A stretch of DNA of 64,000 nucleotides from Aspidiotus rigidus (taxonomy: Eukaryota; Arthropoda; Insecta; Hemiptera; Diaspididae), in assembly GCA_035079385.1 (NCBI GenBank), contig JAVHKY010000034.1, positions 5,828,001 to 5,892,000 on the forward strand, written 5' to 3'. The translations under genes were made by a program, and so were the position numbers. The notes under the pieces were generated by a model. The model was not told where the DNA came from. It saw only the letters and a list, made by a program, of their open reading frames with translations, and did not search any database. Positions 24,526-36,344 of this stretch are shown here, one piece after another; position 1 is the stretch's first letter; the number at the start of each line of letters is the position of its first letter.

Positions 24526-25629
24526 CGAGATTTGAAATCTAATGTGATTTGTAAAAAGATTTCGTCCTCCAAGTCCGCTACTGCGATTCTCGGAGTAAGA
24601 GTGATGCCGCGGGACTTTGAAATATTTTCGTAATTCTTGGACTTGTAAAATTTTTCATTTTCAATTCTTGGACTTAGAAATATCTTCAACTGTTGGACTT
24701 TGAAATATTTTCATGTGTTGGACTTGGAATTTTTCGAATTGTGGGACTTTGAAATATTTTCATACTTTGTGGACTTCGAAAAATTTTCAATTCTTGGACT
24801 TGGAATTATTTTTGAATTGTGGGACTTTGAAATATTTTCAACTGTTGGACTTGGAATTACTTATTTTCCAATTCTTGGACTATGTAATATTTTCTACTGT
24901 GGGAGACAATCAAAAATGAAAAATTTTACAAGTCCAACAGTTGAAAGTATTTCAAAGTACGACAATTTGAAAATAATTCCAAGTCCAACAGTTGAAAATT
25001 TTTGAAAGTCCACAAAGTATAAAAATATTTCAAAGTCGAACAATTGGAAAATAATTCCAAGTATAACAGTTGAAAATATTTCAAAGTCCGACAATTCGAA
25101 AATAATTCTAAGTCCAACAGTTGAACATTTTTCAATGTCCACAAAGTATGAAAATATTTCAAAGTCGAACAATATTGGAAAATAATTCCGAGTCCAACAG
25201 TTGAAAATATTTCCAAGTCCAAGAACTGAAAATGAAAAATTTTACAAGTCTAAGAAGTATGAAAATATTTCAAATTCCAACAGTTGGAAAATAATTTGAA
25301 GTCCAACAGTTGAAAATATTATTGAAAATGAAAAATCTTACAAGTCCAACAGTTGAAAATATTTCAAAGTCCCACAATTCGAGAATAATTCTAAGTACAA
25401 CGCATGAAAAAGTTTCAAAGTCCAACAATTTGAAAATAATTCCAAGTCCAACACATGAAACTATTTCAAAGTCCAACAGTTGAATTTATTTCTAAGTTCA
25501 AGAATTGAAAATGAAAAGAATTACGAAAATATTTCTAAGTCCCGCGGCATCACTCTTACTCCGAGTATCGCAGTAATGGACTTGGAGGACGAAGTCTTTT
25601 TACAAATCACATTAGATTTCAAATCTCGC
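24526..25629. mobile_element. Foldback-type element with inverted minisatellite arms
   Basis: The outermost ~100 bp at each end (24526-24640 and 25515-25629) are near-perfect inverted copies. They contain CGAGATTTGAAATCTAATGT on the left and its complement on the right. Inside, the left arm is a series of 'ttggacttggaattattttc' / 'gtgggactttgaaatatt' units. From about 24905 the right arm carries the same units in inverse orientation. Flanks give a 9-of-10 match (GGATACAAGG at 24516-24525, GGATAGAAGG at 25630-25639), consistent with a target duplication. No open reading frame with protein-like composition. Confidence 0.75.
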
Positions 25630-25676
25630 GGATAGAAGGAGGAAACTTGGAGGATACAATTAGGATACCTGAAATT

Positions 25677-25924
25677 GGACCCTAATAAGCAAAACTCGAC
25701 CAAGCGACATTTTTGAGATTTTGGAGTTATATACACCGTTGGAAAGAGCTCAATGAGCACTTTCCAACGGTGTTGATTAAAAAACTGGAAACGCAATACT
25801 CGTCGAATAATTATGAATTGAAAATATCGACCTCTATCTATTTTTAAGTAACCAATTTCCTTTAAGTCTAAATATCACGAAACTACGTGATTGTCGCTTG
25901 GTCGAGTTTTGCTTATTAGGGTCC
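25677..25924. mobile_element. MITE with ~33-bp terminal inverted repeats
   Basis: The left end begins GGACCCTAATAAGCAAAACT and continues through CTCGACCAAGCGACA; the right end is its exact complement. AATT flanks both sides. A 13-bp hairpin (CACCGTTGGAAAG at about 25734) lies in the centre. Length 248 bp, noncoding. Superfamily is unclear. Confidence 0.78.
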
Positions 25925-26099
25925 AATTGATAATTCGTCTCCCCATTGTGTCCTCCAAGTGTCCTCAGTGATGAGAATACTCAGAGGTCACAATGAGGAT
26001 AATGAAACTCATTTTCAAGAGGGAACGTGGGTCCCGTTGGATCCTCAATGCCAATTTTCTTCTCTCTGTAAGGATTCGCCAGGTTTTTGACTTAGGGTC

Positions 26100-27480
26100 T
26101 ATGTATGTGAGAAAATGGAGAGAGGACTTGCAAAAATTCCAACCAACAAGCTATAGGTGAGGAGACTTGAAGAGAATTTGTCTTTTGAGTCTTAAATGTG
26201 AGGGATTCTGGTTCTGAGGGGACGGGGGCTTGGGAAAAAATGTATGGAAACCCTCCGATCTGCCTAACGCTCTCTATCGAGAATGTGCATCACGGATTTG
26301 GCATGTTTACAAAGGTGCCTATCACTAAACGTCTCATTCATGGTTACCTCGCTGTGGAAAATCCTTGATATTGGAACTCTCTTAACTATCTGCCTTTCGC
26401 TTACTTCCATCGTCTACTGCAGTAAAAATCCACCGCCCCTCCCCCCTCCCTCCTCGAAAAATGATGTAATAAGGAAAGGAAAAGAAGGTACAGGAGGAAA
26501 TGATGGAAGGCTTTTTTCGAAGAACGCCAATTTCAGGCGAATTCAGGAGGCTAGAATATCAACTTCCTCCATCTCTGTACAGAATGGACATCATCAGAAG
26601 AAAGGCTCTACTTTTGTCCGAGGACTCACAAAGCTGGCCGCTTTTCTTACCTTATCACAATGATGGGAAAGATTATTGTCTTGCTTCTGTAAATAATGTC
26701 GATTTTGATATGACCACCCCATTCATCGAAAATGGATTTAGCGGTATCTCGATTCCCCCACTTTAATCTCTGCCAGCCTTTTCTGGACCCTCTGTTCAGT
26801 AGCCTCAGCGTCAGTGATGTTCTTTGTCCTTGTGATTTTCGACCAGCTTACTACGATTTCACTTTGCTGAGCAAAGTCGTTACTCGCGTTGCTACATTCA
26901 AGAAAATGTGGAACACCGTTTCCAGGTAGGCCTATTATCTCAATATTCGATTATCTATACCTCTTCTAGACGATGAAATGTATTCTCTTAGAAAATCGAG
27001 TATACACATTTGTGCTTACTTATTTCTTACAGCTTCAGATCTAAAATTATTTATGATGAATTTTCTGTAAGAGGTGCATGCGAATACCGTTGTGGCTGTA
27101 GTCATTTGCGACGAATCTTCGTTAATCTGAGGTTTTGCGGGTATCGCAGGTTCTAATCCCGCTCTAGAATATCTCTTCCAGCTCACCGAACCTCATGAAG
27201 TGTGTTGTGAAATTACAATACCTACTGTTGCCAGCTTCCAAAACCTGCATAGATAAGGTCACTTCATGAACTCTGGCCTGCGACTGTAAACTGCACCAAC
27301 TAGCGATGAGAGAAGTTTATTTAGGAATAGTACTCGTAATATGTATGTCTCCAAAAAAAATGTTTTATAGAATTTTTCGTCTTTATTTCACATTTTTTGA
27401 CAAAAGTCAAAAACCGACGCGTTTTGAACGTCTTCGTTTTTATTCAGGTTTTTCAAGAGTCTTCATGAAAGAAATTGGGA
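26100..27480. other. Spacer without a supported gene
   Basis: 26090-26250 carries R1-type internal units. Overlapping open frames in two phases at 26283-26930 have no recognisable domain and no clear splice borders. The rest is AT-rich sequence. Confidence 0.4.
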
Positions 27481-27489
27481 TAAGTATGT

Positions 27490-28028
27490 CGCGAATGCGA
27501 CTATCATACGAGTATAACTTGAGTTCTTCCTGTAAGGTACCATTGTGAGGCTATCAGACTCGCAGGAAAAGTCGGTAGACCGCATTCTAATATACGAGTC
27601 GAATGAGAAGAATGAACAAAGTTTTTATGGAGATAATATACTCAATATCGCTATCAGACTGCGTAGATTCTTCTCCCTGTGGTAGTCCTCGAAGTTGCCA
27701 TCTATTCATAAATTAACATAATTGTGGATGCTTTGCTACCATTCGATTATTCATGTTCGTTTATGAGGCAATATGAGCCTCGCAATGGATTATTTTGAAG
27801 ATCAGATGAAACAAGCGAGGTATTCATAGATTATGATACAAACTTTACCAGCGAGTTTTTTCGCTTCATACATTCTTGCAATAAGCCAACCATGTTTCAG
27901 CACGTAATACTTGTGATAATTTACTAAAAGGTTTTTCTTCTTTATACGGCTATAATATTCTTGTTTGAAAGAAGAGCCTTGAGATGGTGATTTGAAAATT
28001 TCCATCATTTTCAATGTCACATAATTAT
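27490..28028. repeat. Dispersed repeat R2, left part of split copy
   Basis: Matches 21830-22390 in order (tcatacgagt, gactcgcaggaaaagtcggt, actttaccagcgagtttttt). It is interrupted at 28029 by the retrotransposon and resumes at 31661. Confidence 0.62.
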
Positions 28029-31000
28029 ACTTTTTTTTTAAATTTTTATTTTACGGCTACGTCAAAAGCCACTTGCTCGACAAAATTACATACATATGTT
28101 AGAAATGATTAGAAAAATAGATAGGTACATCTTAATGAATACTTTTATATAATATTATCCGATTGAAGAAGGTGTGTGTTCGAAGGTTTTTGTAATTTTT
28201 TTTTTATGGAAGAATAGATTTGAGTGAGGCTTACGAGTATGTATTGGAGGGAGAGGGTTGTTGTATTTGAATTATTTATTAGAGCTTGAGAGTGGGAGGA
28301 AGCAACATTTAGGGGAGAGCGGGGAGGTGCAAGAAAAGGGCAGGAAAAGAAATAATCGACTGTTAAAGTTTCTTCTTCGCCATAAGGACAGGATGGGGCA
28401 GCTGCAAGATCAGGGTTGATGAGGTAGGAATGTGTAATGCGAACCTATTCCCGTCTGGGACTTCTAATAGAGCTGGACCAGGGTATGGGGGTTTGTTTAG
28501 TTCTGAAAAGTTTGTTAAACGTTTGATTTACCCAGAGTGATTCCCATTTTTGAAGGATGAGAGAACGGTAGTGATTTTTTAATCGGAGACGGGTAGACGA
28601 GTCTAGTTAGTTATTCTAGGTAAGGGGGTGGTGTTTTTGGCGACTCTATCAACTGCATCATGATCAGTTAGATCGATATGACTAGGGATCCATATGAACG
28701 TGATTTGGGTGTTGATAGAGTTAAGGTTCTAATGTGAGGTGGATGCGTCGGATGAGAGGGGTAAGTGTTGTACATGTCCATCATAGAGCGTGGAGAAGAA
28801 AGTGTGTCAGTAAGGAGAAGAAATTTGCTCTCTTCGAGGGAGTTGAGAGAGATGGGAAAGGCAGGAGAATATAGCCATCAATTTGGCTGTGAATATAGAT
28901 GTAATCATTATTGCGTATACGGTGGGAAGTTGGGCATCCGTTTATGGAATATGTGTAAGCGGTTTTATTCGATTTTTTAGATCCGTCTGAGAAGCAAATT
29001 GTGTACCCAGGATACTTTTCTGTCAACTTTTGAATGTTTTGGATGATGAAGATGTTGTTTAATTTGGGTATTTGTGTGAGGTCAAGACGTTTGTTCCGTT
29101 CAGGAAGCGTCCAAAGAGGGGGGGAGGGAAGAATATAGATGGATTGCAAGGGATTTGCTTTGTAAGGCTTGTTGAGAGAGAGGTCAAATTGGAGACGGAT
29201 ATGTTCATTGTGAGTCAAAAAGGGTTCATTATTTTGGAGAAAGATTGTGTTCTATATATGGAGATCAGGGAATTGAGAAATAGAGGATACGAAATTAGAA
29301 GTTAATATGAGTCTACGAAAGGAGAGTGGAGGTTCTGCGGCTTGAACGCATAAGTTGGGTTTAGGGCTTGTGCGATAGGCTCCTAGGGCCATTCTCAGAG
29401 AGGAAGTTTGAATAGTGTCGAGTAATGAGAGGACAGATTTGTACTCTTGTAGAGCTGTAGTAGTAGTTTTCTGGAGCATCCTTTAGAAGGGTGTGAGATG
29501 AATTTAATGATGCTTAAGGCACGTGTGCATGTTGCTTTCAGAAATTTAACATGAGGGGTCCAAGATGATCAAAGCGGAGGCCGAGAAGTTTAGCAGAATT
29601 TCGGGTGGAATTTCAAAATTTTCTAGGAAGAGAGGTTGGAGGGAGGGTATAGAGCGTCTTTTTTTGAAAATGACTAGATAGGTTTTGGAGGTAGAGAATT
29701 TGAAGCCGTTTCTTGATGTCCAGGTAGTAATTATGTGTAAGTTTAGAGTTTCCTGGAGAAGTCTGGAAGAGCAGGTAGAAATGTTGTAATCATCAGCAAA
29801 AAGACTTTGGGTAAGGGGAGGGTTAACAAGTTTCGTAATGTCGTTGATGGCTATGAGGAAGAGCAAGACACTAAATACTTCTCCCGAAGGCACACAGTTT
29901 CCGACAGGGAGAGGGGAAGAGGTTGTATTTTGAATTCGTACTTTTAATGTTCTTTCATGAAGGAAACTCTGGAGAATATTAGGGAGATTGCCTCGAAGGC
30001 CAATTTCGTTTGCGATGTGGTGTCTCCAGACTCGGGGGAAGGCTTCTTGGAGACCAAAAAAGATGGAGTAAAGATAGGATTTTCTGAGCGTTTAGTTATT
30101 GATTTGTGATTGGAGGTCGACAAGGGATTGAGTGGTGTTTTGTTCTTCTCTAAAGCCGTATTGGAGAGTTCAGAGAATGTTATTCGATTCTAGATACCAA
30201 AGTAGTCTTTTACGTATTGAGTATTTTTTGAAATAGTTTACCCAGGACAATGGATAATGCTGTAGGACAATAAAATGCCGGGAGGAGAGAGTCTAAGCCA
30301 TGTTTCAGGATGGGAAGGATGATCATGGGTTTCCAAAAATGTGGGTAGATACTGTGGGCAAAGATGGAGTTGAAAAGGGAGAGGAGACAGGAAAGTGAGT
30401 TAGGGTGGAGGTTTTTTAGCATGGCTGCGCGAATATTTTCCAGTCCAGGAGAGGCGTTTCTTAGATTTTTATTGATTGTGGTTTCAAGTGCACTTTTAGA
30501 TATTGGGAGGTGTAGGCGATAGGATCTCCTCGAGGAGAGTTGAAGGATGTATTCAAATTTTCTCGTTGAAGTTTATAAGATAAAGAGGTGGAGTCGTAAT
30601 TAGAGTTGGAGGCTACTGAAGTATAGTGATTTACTAAAAGTTCAGAAATTTGAAAGGGGTCAGATATGATTGAATCGTTTTTTTTCAGGCGAGAGATGTA
30701 GTGAAAGGAACCATTGCCCGATAGCTTTTTTATATCTCTCCACATGATGGAGATAGACACGGGTTGGTTCAAGTCCGCTATGGATGTGCTCCAGGATCGT
30801 TTCTTCTCGGAACGGACCAGAGTTCGTGCTTTGGCGCGGGCTTCTTTATAGGATATGAAGTCGGACTGAGTGCGGGATGAGTTATAAATACGGTAGGTTT
30901 TTGTGCGAGCTTTTATGGCTAGATGACTTTCGTCTGACCACTATTGGACTTGGTTAGGTTTGTGAGTGCCTTTAGTGCGAGGTATGGATGATTCTGCAGC

Positions 31001-31660
31001 AGTGATGATGAAGTTGGTGGAGGGTTCTAGAGCTGTGGAAGGCTCTGAGACGTTCGGGAGGGAAGTGTGGTCAGTTTGCTCTGTCAATGAGCCAGCAAGG
31101 GACCGAGGTGGAATTTTTGAGAGAGAGAGAGTATGTGATGTATGTTTGGAAAATGATTGCTGTTCCGTAGAACAGGATGGGTTGACCATGTAAGTTTTGG
31201 TGAAAGAGAGAGAGCGGAGGAGGCAAGATCGATTGCTGAGAGAGTTTCAGGTGAAGTTGAGGTGTGTAGGAATGTCAGGGTGATTGAGAAAGGATGTGTC
31301 AATGTTTGAGCAGAGAAGGTGATCTATAATATTGCCACGGGAGTTTGTGCGGAAGTTATTGTTTGATGTAACACCCCAGGTGTAACTATGGGCGTTGAAA
31401 TCACCACAGATTATGTAAGGTGTTGGAACGGATTGGATGATACCGCAATTATCTCAGTAGAATTGGTATTGTGTGAAGGGGGGGATGTAAACTGAGCAGA
31501 TGGTGATTTGAGGGGGTGTAATTGAGAGATAGAAACAGTAACCGTTACATTTTGTAGGGGAGTCAGGGGTGACGATGGGATCGGTTTTATAAGGAGAGGA
31601 GACTAGCAAAGTGGATCCACCGCAGGCATGATCGTTGGGAGGATTGAGTGGTCGTACCGA
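28029..31660 (-). mobile_element. 5'-truncated APE-RT-RNase H non-LTR retrotransposon, copy 2
   Basis: Read on the minus strand. The endonuclease part has I-C-G-D-F-N-A-H-S-Y-T-W-G (about 31420-31380), the motif of apurinic-type LINE nucleases. The reverse transcriptase has FWKP (about 30340), GEVFSVLLFLI and the catalytic S-L-F-A-D-D-Y near 29795. A C-terminal RNase H shows C-F-S-D-G-S-K near 28985. Several stops and frameshifts break the frame, so it is dead. A T run at 28031-28040 is the poly(A) end. Short AATTAT repeats flank it (28023-28028, 31662-31667). Domain order fits the I/LOA/R1 group with RNase H. The 5' end is lost inside the nuclease domain. Confidence 0.85.
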
Positions 31661-32050
31661 GAATTATTGAAATAGGCTGTTCGAAGAAATCAGAGTTTGA
31701 GTTCTTTATAGAAGTGGCTACCTGTTACTTTAGGAATTAGACTCGGCTCAAGCTCGAAATTTTTCACCCTGAAATCAAATAGATTTCCTACAAGTTGAGA
31801 GGAAACAGATGGCTGACAGAAAATTTTCAGATAACGTCAGATCGACTTGAGAGAATTTTTTCTTTCACCTGCATTATGTATGAGGAAGAAGACTCAGAAA
31901 TATTGTCATCGAGCTTGACTTGGGAGAAATTTACACCACTCAGCTCTATGTGTGAGTAGGAGGACAAATTTGGAAAAGTTCCGACTCTCGCGACATACCT
32001 ATGTATGAAGAGAATAAGAAAGTAAAACCTATTACAGTTTACTCCTTCTT
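31661..32050. repeat. Dispersed repeat R2, right part of split copy
   Basis: Continues the R2 repeat: 'gaattattgaaata-g', 'gaagtggctacctgt', 'gaattttttctttcacctgcattatgtatgagga' align with 22385-22800. Confidence 0.62.
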
Positions 32051-32152
32051 CTTCCGCATATTCTTGGATACCTACAGTCAATCTTCGAAACCACTGGAGG
32101 AAAAGCAGACGGACGGCTTTTATTTCAGCTTAATTATTATCTGTATTTCTAA

Positions 32153-32954
32153 TTTCGATGTGTTGTATTCATTCTAGTGTTGATTATCCTGTGTCTGAAT
32201 CTGGTATCCGTTGAGGAAGTATCACTTGCAGACGAAATCGATGTAGCAGAATGTGAGTATCCTCAAATTACAAAATATTATGCGCGCCTAATCGTTTATA
32301 ACTATAAAAAAGTACGTAAACTTTTGTTCCATTCCCGCGGGGATTATAGTCATCAAGGAGCCTTATATTTTTCCTGAAATCCGTGACGGTAACGCTTTGC
32401 AACCGACGCTAGATTTATTACTGTCGCAGAAGCACTATCACGATGGAATGAACAAAGTATTTCAAGAAATGAAACGGAAAAACGAGAATGCTCACAATCT
32501 GAAGACGATTGAAGCAGTGATTACGAATACCAATTTTTTGATCACGAACCAAATCGAAATAGTGCAAGAATATATGACAACCGGTGCTCCAGACGCTGGT
32601 AATTCAGAGTAAACTAGCTGTAAAATTCAATACCTAGTCTTTTTTAAGGAGCACAATTATACACCGTGGTAAAATGTTTATCTTTCTGTTTCAGAGATTA
32701 AAGGGGAACCTTGGGTGGCGGTCTCCGCGTACACCGTCTTAAGTAGCTGGAGATCACTCAAGGACTGGATTGAGAAGACGAAAGATGAAGGTTTAGATAC
32801 CGAGATCGCTGCCATGGATAAAATTTTGGATTTGGCCATCCGAGAAATGGAAGTGTACGAAAAATATTCCGATATCTTGTACGACGAAGCGAAGAAGAAT
32901 GCTCCTGAAAGTGTAGAAGGAAGTGATTCATCATCGACTGAAGAAGAGAAATAA
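32153..32954 (+). CDS. Small secreted protein of unknown function, family S1 (member a)
   Basis: Model: first exon ending at 32252 (E-T|GTGAGT; upstream limit unknown, open from 32153), exon 32350-32598, exon 32695-32954 ending TAA. Both introns are phase 1. The first exon encodes a hydrophobic leader (VFILVLIILCLNLVSVEE), so the protein is probably secreted. No in-frame ATG lies in this exon, so a short upstream exon is expected. Exon 2 starts IKEPYIFPEIRDGNALQPTL; exon 3 has W-R-S-L-K-D-W and D-L-A-I-R-E-M-E-V-Y and ends in an acidic Ser-rich tail. The body looks all-helical and lacks a recognised domain. A clear paralogue lies at 35540-36279 on the other strand with the same intron phases. 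Confidence 0.7.
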
Positions 32955-33060
32955 TTTTTATTTTATTATACGATTTACATTATAAATAATTTGCTCGCTC
33001 GAGGAGATGAAATTATTCCGTTCTCTAGATTTCTTGAAGTGGCCTAACAGAAAAATGAAA

Positions 33061-35400
33061 CTTTTTTTACAAACTATTCAACTACTTGGGTAGTAAATAG
33101 CTTGGGAAGAAGTATGGATTTTGTAGTATGTGGACCGGAGGAATGGATTCTGATTTGTTGGAGAGGGTAGAAGAGGCTCGAGAAAGGACGGAAAATGATT
33201 TTCCTAGGTCTAGATAGTATGAGGAGTATTGCAGTATTGGCATGAGGGTGAAGCGGGGAGCCCGAGGAGGTGGATCAGACGGAAGTGCCCAATTCATAGA
33301 CTTTGTGTCATGACTATTTCTTCGTGGCGTGAGGAACGAATTGAAGAGGACCGCGAGATCAGGGATAGAGGGATTTAGAGGTGCAAAGATTGTAGCATGG
33401 TGAGTTGATTAGAGAACGATGGTAAAATTTTAATTCATGGGCCGGAAAAGGGAGGGATCAATGTTTGAGAAGAACAGCAGGGTTTGTCTGGCGGCTAAGT
33501 CCACTGCGTCGTGTTCCAGCAGGCCGATAAGACAATCAGGAATCCAGAGGTAGGCAATTGAGGATAAAGCTAGAAGATGTTACGCTGTGCAAGAGGATGA
33601 GAATGTGCTGAACGATAGATCGGAGGAGTGAACGTTTTGCATGGCTTGGAGAAAGAAAGGAGAGTCGAAAGGAGGAGGAACTTCCGGAAGAAGAGAAAGG
33701 TGAGTAAGGCAGGAATGATGGCGTATAGTTAATTCACCAGAATATAATAAGAGGGTCGATTTTTTCATACGCAAAAGTAAGTGTTCTTCATCGATAGAGA
33801 AGTCGTAGCCAGTTTAGGAACCAGCTTTGGATCAATCTGTAAAACACAGGTTGTAAGAGAGAAGATTATTAGCAGCAATTGGCGATTTTAGTAAGTTAGC
33901 CAGGTCAAGGCGAATGTGAGGCTTCAGGGATTCTTGGAAGGAGTGGGTAAGTAGATACGGGAGTGAGTTCAAATGAGAAATGGTAGTCTGGATGGGAACC
34001 TAATGAAAGAAGTAGGGAGTTTTTGGAGCGGATGGAGAGTAGAAAGATAGGGAGTCAAGAGTATTGGGCCGTTGTCATAAGAAAGTTGACAGTAAGCGAT
34101 AATCAGCGTCAGCGCATAGGCTAAGCGTGGAGCTGGTGCGCGGAGCACCAGCCCCACGCTAAACATCGGGCAGCAGTTCAAATTGTATCCAACCAATGAT
34201 TTTAGAGAGGAATCTGTAGCATATCTGTAGATTGAGGACCCGTAGTGTAGTTGAGAGCGGATTAGAGAATTTTATAGCTGAAGAAAGGGTTTGCGATATC
34301 AACCGGTGCGAGTGTGGGATAGATCTTCAAGGTGTTTAGTTATGTGGCTTTTAGAAGTTTGATATGAAGGGTCCAGGCGTATTTGGAATCAGAGGCAAGG
34401 CCCAGGAATTTAGTGAAGCTAGAGTTGAAATTCGAGCTGGAAGTTTTGGAAGAGAAGTCGAGAGAGAGGAGAAGGAAGACGTTAGTTATGTCTTTAATAT
34501 GGAATATAAGTAGACGGTTTTATTGCTAAAAAACGAAATCCACGATCCGAGGCCCGCGAGGAGACCTTATTGAGGGTAAGTTGAAGAAGACGAGCAGCTC
34601 ATTTGAAATTTGTAGAAGCCAGAAAAACACTGAAATCGTCTGCAAAAAGTTGTTTAGGGGGGGGGGGGGACGCTTTATTAGATCGTTTATGGAAATCAGA
34701 AAGAGAGGAACATTCAAAACCTCTCCTTGGAGAACTCCATTTTGATTGGAGTCAATGGAAGAGTAGAAGAAATTATATGGATCTGTCTTGAAGAAAAAAT
34801 TGGTGAAGGGAGGGGGAATTGAAAGTCTATTTCAAATAATTTACAGGAAATGTCATGTCGCCAAACACGAAGAAAGGATTCCTGTCAGTTGAAAAATATG
34901 GTATAAGGAGGAGATTTTTTACAGAATAATTCTTCAATTTGGAGTTCGAGGTCAGAAATGGCTTCTAAATTGTTTTGGCCTTAGAGAAAGCCGTATTGAA
35001 ACTTGATATTATGGTGATTACGGTTTGGTTTTCCACTGAGTTCTTGGAATTCAAAAAGTGTCGAGAGTCGAGGAAATCAGAGAAAGTAAGCCAGAGAAGC
35101 TCCAGGAAAACAGCCTAAGGAGGAGTGAGGAAGGAGAGGCAGGAAGCAAGAGGTAGAAAAATAATTTGGAACATTAGTAAAGAGGAGGTAGATCACGAGA
35201 AGACCCACCACAGAGAGACTGCTCTCAACCTCAGATAAACCAAAAGAGAGAACTTCCAGGAGGAGTGAGGAAAAAGAAGGGGAATCGGATAAGAAAAAAA
35301 AACAGGAAAAGAGCCCAGTAAAGGAGAAGAGGAAGACGAAGTTAGAGAAGGAACAATTCAAGGAGCTTCCCTCAGATTTCTGGTTGTGATTGTCTGTCAT
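33061..35400 (-). mobile_element. Decayed non-LTR retrotransposon, copy 3
   Basis: A T-run at 33065-33071 marks the 3' poly(A) end. Nucleotide blocks at about 34990 ('aaagccgtattgaaacttg') and 35075-35130 match equivalent reverse transcriptase positions of copies 1 and 2. A minus-strand piece near 34717-34620 reads N-V-P-L-F-L-I-S-I-N-D-L-I-K, just upstream of where the catalytic motif should be, but the motif itself is lost. It fills the gap between the two family S1 genes. The 5' limit near 35400 is approximate. Confidence 0.65.
34124..34160. repeat. Strong 16-bp stem hairpin
   Basis: AGCGTGGAGCTGGTGC (34124-34139) pairs with GCACCAGCCCCACGCT (34145-34160), one mismatch, loop of five bases. 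GC-rich in an AT-rich setting and inside retrotransposon copy 3. Confidence 0.6.
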
Positions 35401-35497
35401 TTCTTTCCCCTAGCTGAGGGAAGCTCTTTCAGGCTCATTAAAGGTAGCTTTACAGCGCACTCGCGTTATCTCTTAATAAATTTTGCGGTGAAATAAG

Positions 35498-35510
35498 TTT
35501 ATTCTTTATT
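35498..35510 (-). promoter_or_regulatory. Candidate polyadenylation signals for family S1 member b
   Basis: Two AATAAA hexamers on the minus strand (complements of TTTATT), 30-42 nt beyond the stop codon of the gene ending at 35540. Confidence 0.5.
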
Positions 35511-35539
35511 TTCATAAACATGTGCAAGCCTCGCGCATT

Positions 35540-36279
35540 CTAATAAATATCGCATAGTTCAGAGTGGTTTCTTTTTCGGCAATTACTCTCGGTCGAAAAT
35601 CTGTCCGGCTCGTTCGTAGCGGTTGCCAATTTCATCGCATCATTTAAAACTACGGCCAAATAATTCCTGTACGCTTCCATTTCACGAATAGCTAAATCCA
35701 ACGGTTCTTGCATGGCTTGTAATTCTTTATCCCAGTAGCCATCGCTTATTTCGTTGCTCCATTGTTTGATTGATCTCCAAAGGTGTAATATCATCCAAGA
35801 GGATATATCGTTCAACGGCTCTATCCTGATATCTATATTTAAATAGAAGTGAGGATGATCACTGCAATTTCTACATAGTGCTGTATAAGATGAGTCACTT
35901 ACCATAGTCAACAGTCAATGTTCCATTTCTTATAAACTCTTCTATGGACCGGATGTTATCCTCGACTACTGCAGCGATGTGAATCAGGTTACCGTCCATA
36001 CTTTGTATGCGTCCTTTACTCAAAACTTTTCGGTTTTTCTTCAGTATTATTTGGTGAAAAATACCTTCTACTCGTTCGTGGAGTTTCTTTTGGGACTGTA
36101 ATAAGTGTAAGGTGGGCTGTACTACGTTACCGTCGAGTATCTCTGATGGGAAAATGAAAGGCTTTTCTTCTGTGAACGTGAACGTAAAATGAGAAATGTT
36201 GGTATCAGAAACATAAGGTCGTTTTCGTTCTGTACGCACTTAGAAGTATTATCGAGGTAATTATCTTCGGGAACAGCAT
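35540..36279 (-). CDS. Small secreted protein of unknown function, family S1 (member b)
   Basis: Exons on the minus strand: 36279-36240, 36169-35903, 35832-35540; 600 nt, 199 residues. Both introns are phase 1, as in member a. The start chosen gives MLFPKIITSIILL, a short hydrophobic leader; in-frame ATGs 48 and 60 nt upstream are alternatives. Exon 2 begins KEKPFIFPSEILDGNVVQPTL, matching member a (P-x-I-F-P-E-I-x-D-G-N-x2-Q-P-T-L). Exon 3 has W-R-S-I-K-Q-W and D-L-A-I-R-E-M-E-A-Y and ends in a polar tail. No recognised domain. It is tail to tail with member a, suggesting inverted duplication. Confidence 0.72.
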
Positions 36280-36344
36280 CAATATCCATCCTGAGTATAT
36301 CAATGGAATCCCTTGAGAATAAACCATATCTCCGACCATAAAAC

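Noticed and set aside
23490..25476. Numerous 60-130 codon frames rich in F, S and L
   Set aside because: They follow the minisatellite and the foldback arms on both strands.
26283..26930. Overlapping open frames with a Pro-rich stretch
   Set aside because: Two phases are open at once, with no domain, no splice borders and repeat-type neighbours.
28765..31193. Plus-strand open frames over the LINE
   Set aside because: Antisense to the reverse transcriptase and RNase H frames; no independent support.
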